A stretch of 64,000 nt of DNA from Eublepharis macularius (Eukaryota; Chordata; Lepidosauria; Squamata; Eublepharidae), in contig NC_072795.1 of assembly GCF_028583425.1 (NCBI RefSeq), forward strand, positions 66,540,001-66,604,000, read 5' to 3'. The position numbers and the translations under genes are program-made. Below are positions 13,192 to 22,800 of this stretch, piece after piece; position 1 is the stretch's first letter; each line of letters starts with the position of its first letter. The notes under the pieces are model-generated. The model did not search any database and had not been told where the DNA came from. It worked only from the letters and a program-made list of their open reading frames with translations.

Positions 13192-13192
<1 letters not shown>

Positions 13193-13238
<46 letters not shown>
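13193..13238. repeat. (CA)n microsatellite
   Basis: About 22 uninterrupted CA units, in the probable SFXN3 3' UTR. Confidence 0.97.
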
Positions 13239-13239
<1 letters not shown>

Positions 13240-13727
13240 CTAGCAAACTGTCCTTCCCGCTGTAACCTATTCTTGAGTGAGTCAAGATAGTCTATGGACA
13301 TTCCTCTCCCCAAAATGATCTCAGAAATATAATTTCTATTAGTTCACAGGGATAGTACACACAAATACACACCATTTTGGAATTATGCATAATATGGGGC
13401 CTGGGTTTGCTTACAGGTCCTAACTGTTCTGCTCCTGACTCCTAAATGGGTCATGTCTGGAATGTTTCTGCTTTGTTCAGGAGTATACATCACAACAACA
13501 ACCACATTGCCACAATACAATCTACCCCTATGGTTCACCTGAATCCAGGAAGGTTATGACAAACACATAGGACCTGTCAAGATGTGACTGTCAATAAGAA
13601 AGCAGCATTTCAAGGGGGTTATACAATTGCAAAGAGTAACTTCCTTATGACAAGAACTGGATCCCTGGTTCTTCTTCATCTTGTTCTGTTGACTCCACAC
13701 CAGGGTAGTATAAGAGAGCCTTTTTTC

Positions 13728-13824
13728 TCAAAGCCCTTTGTTAAAATACACAACCTCAATACCAGAGTTTTTCTCTCTGATCTGAGCTTGGAGTTCAGGT
13801 TCCAGGCGACTCACCTTCATTGAG
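13728..13824 (-). CDS. SFXN3: SFXN3 exon 11 (last coding exon)
   Basis: The acceptor is CATTTTGCAG. The exon encodes [19 protein letters not shown] and then [12 protein letters not shown], ending in TGA at 13730-13728. The YFNKGL end is the usual sideroflexin C-terminus. The preceding intron (13825-16311) is the largest in the 3' half. Confidence 0.92.
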
Positions 13825-16800
13825 CTGCAAAATGAAGGACAAACAAGAAAATATTTACCACTCAATCTTGAAAGCCTATCACTAGCATAATTCTAACTAA
13901 AGTGACACCCAGAAACTGTATAGAAGGTGCGAATTTTGAGCATTAGAGCTCTGGATATTTAGTGCGAAGAAAGAAAAAGGGGTTATGATTATAGGGTACA
14001 AAAGGGGACCTGCAAGGATTTGAGGAGGGCATCTCATATCCCCTCCCCACCACGTTCTCTTTCCCTTCCTCCCCCCTATAGACTCTCCCCACTCTCCTGT
14101 TTCCTTCTTTCCTTCCCATCCATCTTTGTCTGCCCCACCCCATCTTCACCTTTCACCTTTCCCCTCTCCAGCAGCATCTCTCGTATGGCATAAATGCATG
14201 GTGGGGAACGTGGATGGACTTACTGGGGATACTTTACTTTCCCCTGTATTCCCTTCCCCAGGCTATTTCCTCTTTTCCTCTTCCTGGCAGCCTCCATATG
14301 CTCACTTTTCCTTATATCCTCCTTCACATCCACTAAATAACTTACTTTTATCTGCCCCCCATCTTCAACTATATTTATTAATTTTCTTAATTTATATAGT
14401 GCCTTTTTCCACAATGGTGACCCAAAGCAGCTTACCTCATTCTCCTTACCACTGTATTATCCTCACAACAACCCTGAGAGGTAGGTTAGGCCAAGAGTGA
14501 TGCATCAAAGTCACCCAGTAAGCTTCTACAGCACAGTGGTGATTTGAACCTGGGTCTCCCAGATCCTACTCTAAAATTCTAACCACTACACTACACTGGC
14601 TTGGAGGGGGGTGTTGCTGTTGAATAGTAACAAGCAGCCAGGCCCGGGTGAGTCATGCAAGTCATGTGCTATCAAGTCACCCAGTAGTTGCTTCTGGGAT
14701 TGGTCCCAATGAGTCCTCCCTCAAAGGCTGTAACAGCCGTGGAAAGAGCCCTGCCCTCTTTTCCTGCCTTTTACTGACAGAAAGCAAGCCTGGAATACTA
14801 GTTGACCTGTCATGGGCATCTTATTAAAGCTACAGGTGCTCCTTTTATTATTTTGGGGTTTTTTAAACCCCCAATGTATTTTTTTTTAAGATTTCAGATT
14901 TTTCTGCAAACCAGTGGCATTTTTCAGGTGTAGGAAGATCTGTCTTGTCCATTCATGGCCCCAGTCTCTAGATTTAAGTATCCTCAGATAAAGGCCACTT
15001 GGTCATTAAGATGATCTGGTCAATAAGATGATCTGAAAGCTTACTGTAGACCAGAGATCCTTTAAAGATCCCCATCCAACATCTTCCTTACCAGAAAATA
15101 TCAACAAAACTCTTATTCTAAATGCAGAACTGTGAGATTTGCCTGCTGCCACCATTACTGCCACACAATCACCAGGTTAGATCCATCCTCTTCACACAGC
15201 CTTTAATAATAATTATCTTTTAGGGTTTGGGATTTTTTAAAATACTGCAGGTTTTTTAAATGCACCCAGCTGACTGACGTATTTTCAAATATAGTAAACA
15301 AGTCTAGTATGAAGATTACATAATGGAAAATACACATTTTAAAATAAAAAATATAGCCATGAAAATTGATTTACAGTGCAATCCTAAGAACAGTTACTCC
15401 ATTCTAAGCCCATTGATTTCAATGGGCTTAGACTGGAGTAACTCAGTTTAGGATTGCACTGATATTAAAGTTCTTATTTTTTTCTCATTTGGTAACACAA
15501 TCTTATAGTAAAACTGGAGTAAAATGGGAGATATCTGCAAACCTTAATCATATAAGATTATTCCCTGTCTTCATAAAAGTAAAACAGCATCAGTATTGTG
15601 TAGTGGTTAGACTGACAGGTTATGATGGGGGAAGCCTATTTCCAAAACCACATACAGCCATGAAAGCTCATCTGAGTGACATTGGGCCAGCCATTTTTTC
15701 TCAGCCCAACCTACCTCACAGGGTTGTTGTGAGGATAAAATGAAGGAGGGACATTGCCTTGCACTCCTTTGAAGAATGGCATGATAAAAATGTGAAAGAT
15801 ACAGAATAAATTATACACAAAAACAAAAATAAACAAATGTTTTACTTGGATAGTTTTAGAGAATACAGCTTTTCTTGGTGCAGTATTTGGGTTACCTTTG
15901 GATTTTTTAAAAAAAATTGCACAAAGTACTCACAGTCCTGGATGAAGCTCTTTTATGGAAATAATGTCAGATAAGGAATAAAGCAAACTTTCAAGCTTCA
16001 CGGAGCTCTGAAAAGGATGAGCCCCATTCCAAGCTGAACCCACAGCCATTAATTACTTGTACCTATTCTGTAACTGAGAACTGGCTGAAAACCTGAAATT
16101 CCATTCAGCTCCATGTCATCCTGTCCACAAACCAGTTAGAATCAGTCACTGTGAAACTGAAGCCATAGCCAAGGCAAGATGGCTTGGGAAATGCATCCTA
16201 GATGTCATTTTTGCTATAGAAAATATATTTCTAGTAAACCATCCTCAACCAACACCTACTTGAAAGCTTCAGAGAACATAACATGCTAAGGCACGCGGCA
16301 GGAGTGCTCACCTTTTCTGTGGGAAGAGTGCACAGCAAAGGGGCGTAGCAAACACCAAGCTGCAAAAGGAGAGAGAAAAACAGGTGAGTCAGTTTCTAGT
16401 TGCTATTTCTAACTTAGGAGGTTTCTGAATTTCTGGGGAACATGAGGCTTATCCGCCCTAGGAGGACAAAGCCCACTTTATGTGAGCCACCATGTTTTCA
16501 AGTACATTGAAGGCTGGTTTCTAGTGCATGATGGGTAGGAATGCATCATGGATATGGGCATTTTGTATCCTGATCAAGTTTTCTTTCTAGTCCAAAATGC
16601 GTTTTCAAGCTCTTCCTCTCCTGTGCTGGAGGACTGAAGTAATCACATTTTTAAAGGAGAGAGTTGAAAAGCCCCATGTCAGCAAAATTACTGCTATTTC
16701 AGATAGGTTGGTACATCATTCAATTGTAAATAGAATGGATCTTGGGGTTGTCACACCAATTTTAAAATGTGGCTCGGGTCCACTTTGGCAGATGATGCAA

Positions 16801-19800
16801 AAGGGCCCTAAACTGACATATTGAGAACTGAAAGTTCCAGTATTCAAAAGTGACATTTAAATCTCAAAATGATAAGATCACTTCTCCTACATGACCATAG
16901 ATAATTCATTATAGCCAACAGAGAAAACCCAGAAACCTAGTGGCACAGCTGTAGGGTGCTCACCAAGGTCCGTGTCCAAGCAGAGATCTCACTGCCAAAC
17001 CTTGGTGCCCTTGCATGCTGCTTCTCCTCTTTGCAATTACTGCCTAATTGATTGATGGAATTGACCTGGCCCAGAGGTAGAGGAAAGCTGCAAGAAGGTG
17101 GACCCACTTGATGAAGGGGGGACCACTGATGAAACCTTACTCTAATCTCCCACATACACACAAAACAACTCTAATGGACACACCCTGGGGATCAGGGACC
17201 CATCACCATGCAACCCAAATAACATATACATCAAGCCTACAGCCTTTCTATTTTTGCTCTTGCTAGCCATATGCTCTTTGGTTCTTTTCAAAAACCATGG
17301 TCACACTACCAGTCTTATCTGCAAGCTCTAGGAGCTGCTTTTAAAAACACTCACAACCTGTTCTCTCTTTCAGATAAAAAGTAGTACTCTCTGCACCAGA
17401 GAAAGAAAGAGATTGCTTACCACAGACCCACCAGTCCAACCTGCAGAGGAGCATTCAGCCAGGGGTACCGCTGAAGAGAAACACAACAGAGATGTTTATA
17501 CTCAGTATTTACATTCAGTTTCAAAGCAGTGATTCTGGTTTGTGATTTTTAGAGTTTTATCTAGCAACGATATTAATGTATTTCTTGGGGAGACTTTTTC
17601 TGAGCCTGATCTCCTGGAATGACCAGCAAAAAGTCATAGAGAGGGTGTGGTGTAGTGGTTAGCGTCTCAGATTAGGATTTGGGAGAGCTAGGTTCAAACC
17701 ATCACTCTGCCATAGAAGCTTGCTGGGTGACCTTGAGCCAGTCACACACACGGACCCTAACCTACCTTGCAGGGTTGTTGTGAGGAAAAAATGGAGGAGA
17801 GGATAATAATTTAAGCCACTTTGGGTCCCCATTGGAGTAAAAGGCAAGATATAAGTTAAGCAAATTATATTTATTTAATTAATCAAATTAAAGTCCCTTT
17901 CGTATTTTGAGATGCTGTTAACCTTCATAGCAAAACTGTTAAAGAGTCCTATGGTATTCTCACATCATCCATTTATTTGAGTTAGTTGTTCAGATGTCCT
18001 TTAATGAGGGGATTAATCATACTGTGATCTTCTCCAAAGGACTTATCTGCCCAAACCCAGGACCTGTCAAATAGGAAGAAAACTAACCTGCTTCCACACA
18101 GATGATTTGCTGTGTCCCAGCTCTCAAACTGCAATGCAGGGTGGGGGGAGATCAGAACATCAATATAATGTCTCCCTCCCATTTACTCTGATGGAGGGGA
18201 AGGTACAGATCCCCAAACCTCCCAACTCACATCTGATGCCATTTCCCGCCATCTTCTCACACTCTCATTCCCCACCAGCACTGGAAGTATTTTTGACATT
18301 TTTATATCAGTAGTAGGTAAATTGCTGCAACACTATATTGACAAACCTACTACCACAACTGATTTTAAAAAAATCCAACACTGTGGGGGGCATATCAGAA
18401 AATCACCTCGTGAGGCCCCATATGGAAGTTGCCTTACATTAACCCACCTATGGACAATCTGCGGTAATTTACTTAGCAATAAATGTTTGGAGGGTGATGT
18501 AGACGCATGGGGCGGGGGGACTCAGAGAGCATTAAAAGACATCCCAACTTCACATACAAGAAAAGGGAAGCTTAGTAAACGCCTGCACAAATGTACATCT
18601 CACTAGTGATTAACTCAGGAGATTAGAAAATATTGTTACAAGTTCTTGAATATTTACAGGGTGCATTCCACGCAAGTAAAATGGGGGGTTAGTAATCCTG
18701 TAGACATGCCACATTAACCTCATGGTGGCCTCTAAAACCATGAGGTAAACATGATGTTTTAACAACATGGTTTGGTTTGGTTTTTACCTCATATTCTCGG
18801 CCTGCAAAATAGGAAGAAATCCACCCCTTAGCAAAAGTTTTGAGGATTCTTGTTGTTTTCACCAGATTAACCAATCCCACCATTTCCAAGACAGCAGCCA
18901 ACACTTGGTTCAACACTTGGTTCAACTTCTTCTTCTGACTCATTCATAATTGTTGCATTATTGTCACACAACAACAAACGGGGGAGGGGGGGAGGACCTG
19001 GCTCTTTAGCTCTGAAGACCAAAGCGAGAAGGAAAGCAACAACTTCCTTCTCAGTTTACAGGCCTAGGATGAAAAACTAGGAGGTCTACGAACTCAAGTA
19101 ACACTCAGAAGAACTTACCTTCAAAAAAGCTCTCTTCTCTAGTGCATTCATGATTACAGGAGGGATAGCTGTGCAGAAGGAAAGGAAAACATGATTAGAG
19201 ACCTATTTCCCCACCTAGTCCTCTTTCCAAGAGGCAGCATTTCTGGATTCATTCCAACTTTACTGTTTTCTCTTGGGCCTCCTTGGGTTAGGTGCAACTT
19301 AAATTGCAATGGACGGTTCTCAGACTTACAGCTCTATTTAATGCCTTGTTTAGCATGAACTGAATGGTGTAAGTTTTAAGATTCTTTTCACCCTTCCTTA
19401 CAATGGCTAAAAGCAGGGCTGTATTAACCCGTGGCCGGGGTCCTAAACTTTCAGGTATTTTGGGCCCGCTTTGGCACTTCAGTCTTTCACCCTACTAAAG
19501 CTGACAGCCTGACCCTGGTACGGTAGGTACTAGAGTGCAGTACATAGCTCTATATCCATTTTGAGGGTCTCCTGAAGAATTCTATTCACAATTATTTTTA
19601 TATTTTTATTGTGCGAGTAGAACTCTTCAGGAAAGTATTGGGGGGGGGTATAATTTTATTTATTACTCTCGCCTGAATACTGAAATAGAGATATGGACAA
19701 AAAAGGAACTGGTAAGCAATATGGCATTAAAGTAAAGTATATAAATATATACATAGTATACTTATGAGAGTATATATATTGCTATAGCACAGAGTGCAAA

Positions 19801-22800
19801 GTTCCTTTAGCCATTGGCGCCCTAGGGCACAGGTAACAGTGCCTCAGTAAAAAAAATTGACAGGCCTCTAGGCTTCAGCCAAGTCAGCCTTATGAATAGT
19901 ACAGCCCTGGCTAAAAGTCTGAAGGGAGTTTCTAAATTTTAAAGAAATGTCAATAACTCCGGTTCCCCAGAGGATAGTATGCAAACCCTGGCTTTTCATG
20001 TTCAAGGCTGTTTAATGGCTGGCATATAATAATAGCATTGAATTAAATAGTACGTGATAGGTTATATACAATAATATTTGTTAACTGTTAGCATTTTTAC
20101 TGTGAAGATGCCATGGTGTTCAGTATTTCACAGCATTTGATAGATAACATTGCATCTGACAATTCAAAAGCCTATGAGATTTCCTATTTGACGCCTGCCA
20201 AAATCAAACTGCACATTCCAACTTCGCCTCAAGACCCTGACAGGTGAAATTGGAAATTTTTAAAATGTGAAATATTTGTTTCCATACCAGCCAAGAGCAC
20301 CTGCTGCTGCAGGAACCACTTACCCATAGCAGGTGCGGCCATGCCAATGCGGGACACCACAACCTGCACGATCGCTTGCTGAGCGGCTGCCTTGGACTCA
20401 CCCAGCCGGTTCCCATGCTCGTCTAAAATGGGGATACCAAACTTTAGCTCCCTGCAGAAATGGGTCAGGAAAAACATAGCCCTTTAAGGTCATTTTTTTC
20501 TCTTGTCGGAAAGGTCTTCTGAGACCCAGTCATCTGTTCTGCCTCTTTTCCCGGGGCACAGCTATATGTTATATGTAACTCCATGATTTACCCAAAAATG
20601 TTCTGCAGTGGAGATGAAAACAGCTTGCAGGGAGAAGAAATAATTGAAGACATAGTTCCACACCCCAAATCAGGATAGAAGTTTTACACCATGTCTGCCT
20701 GGTTGGTTTCACAAATAAGATGGCCAGGACTAGACTGGTGCAGAAAAGTCATGCAACACCTCCACGCCTGGCCACACTGACCATTTTCTTAGAACCAGCC
20801 CCACACTAGGTTGTGCCCTAGATATGATGACAATGTGGGCACATGTCACACCCATGTATCTACAATACCAAGCAAATCAATAGATGCGCACAAAGTCTTA
20901 CAGTGCTATCCCAGAAAGAGTTACACCCTCTAAGCCCATTGACTTCAAAGAAAAAAGACACTCTTTGAGACTCTGCTATAGGTGATATGGGACAATTTTA
21001 AAATGTGTGCAACTGTAAGAAATTGGCAAGAGCTTGACATTCTGGAGCAAGTGTCCCCATCACACTCTCACAGAACACCACCTTACCTCTGTCTCATTAA
21101 TGGGATGTTGATGCAGTTAGCAGCTGCTACCGCAGCAAAAGGCACATAGCGTCCAATGATTGGTGGCAAATGCTTCCAAGGAGGAAGGTTTAAGAATGAG
21201 AAAGAGAGAGCCATGTTATAGACTGAATCAGTACTGGAGGTGAACAGAATTACAATTTGCGAATGTGCAAACCCCTAGGCAAACAAGAATTTACTTTTAT
21301 CTTTGCCACTGGTTGCCTCTTTTGATTGAGGTTCTCCGACTAATATAATGAAGCTTCAGCCCTATTCCCCCTGCCACACCAAATCCAGTAGAAAGAAATT
21401 CATCCATGCTACTAGAACACATGCAGGAAGAAGGATTGAAATCCTTGACTTGCTCTATGAAAATGTAAGGAGTGTGTCTCCAGAAATTCTATGATAAGCT
21501 TCTATGATCTCTACAAGTTTGTATATATCAAAAATGAGATGCAATCATCAAATAATTCCACTCATCAGCTTCCACTCATTGGAACAAATGGAGTGTGCAT
21601 AGTTATACCACTTGTCAGATTATGTATAAGGCAATAAGGAGAGAGGATCACTTGTTGCCAGGGAGAGGATATTTCTGAAATGGCAACAAACTACCTAATT
21701 GCACAGTAATCCCCTTTCAACTGTGCCTTAATCCTGCAATGAGGACTTTCCCTCTAGGCCTCCTCTTAGGGAGAATACTGCTCAGTTTCTTACCTTAGTG
21801 AGGGACTTGAGTCCCAGTGCTGTCACTACAGCTCCAGTGGTGGCGCTGACATAGGCAGTGCCCAGCTGGCTGCAAAGGAAGCAGGCAGGCCACCTTAGCA
21901 ACACTAAGACAACAGAAATAACTTTCTCGTCTCCAACTCCAACCTAATCCTAGGAAATGAGGATGAGTAGCCACACTTCTTCACATCCTTCATAACGCTA
22001 CCAAATTCCTCCACCTGTTCCTCCCAGATCTTTCCTCTCTGGCCTCTGCTCACAGTAGCTTTGCCCTCTTGGGCCCACCACTACTTTCTAACTTGCTTTC
22101 TACCATTACGGCTCCCCATCACTTCCTTTGCTCAACTCTCAGGTCCTATGGGCTCTCCAGGCACAACCCCCCAAATTATTGTTTGTTTATCAAGCCCACA
22201 TGAACAAGTGAGGCTGCCTCAGACAAAGTCAGACCATTGGTCTGACTTTGGTCAGTATTGTCTGCTGTGACAGTGGATCTCCAAGGTCTCAGGCAGAGCT
22301 TTTTCACATCACCTGCTACCTGATTCTTTTAACTGGAGATGCTGGGGACTGAAACTGGGACTGTCTTGCCTGTAAAGCTGATGCTCTACTACTGAGCCAC
22401 AGTTCTTCCCTGCACCTAACTATACAAGCAAAACACAATTGTTTAGTGCCCAGGCTTGTCTCTGGACTATATGAAACAATCAGAAGTCTCTGAGCATGTG
22501 CATAATAACTACAGTTCCCATCCACAGCCTTCTAGAATTAGGAAGCAGGGCATGCTGGTTCAGATGGTATGTCTCCCCAAGCAGGCATGAAACCTAAATA
22601 GTCTTCAAAACAGCCTCAGAGGTGCTTGTGTTTTGCCCAATGACATTAGGCAGCACTTAAGTTTCTTCTTACTTGATAGTGATGGGAGCATCTCCACTCC
22701 GGTTGGTATAGTTGACAATGGCATTAAATGACTGGTTCACCCACTGCCAGAATAACACAGCAGGTGTTGTTCTACAAGAAAAGAGAAAGCGAAGGACTCA

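Larger units (their letters stand above)
12760..13727 (-). other. SFXN3: probable SFXN3 3' UTR
   Basis: This is the stretch after the SFXN3 stop on the minus strand. The first clear AATAAA signal I see on that strand is at 12765-12760, about 960 nt past the stop. The interval holds the (CA)n tract at 13193-13238, which would be (UG)n in the transcript, and a 30-bp tandem duplication at 13100-13161. The true end of the mRNA is not known. Confidence 0.4.

Noticed and set aside
17645-17730. Possible tRNA gene
   Set aside because: Box A- and B-like sequences are present, but they are the head of a SINE with body and tail, and the cloverleaf is decayed.
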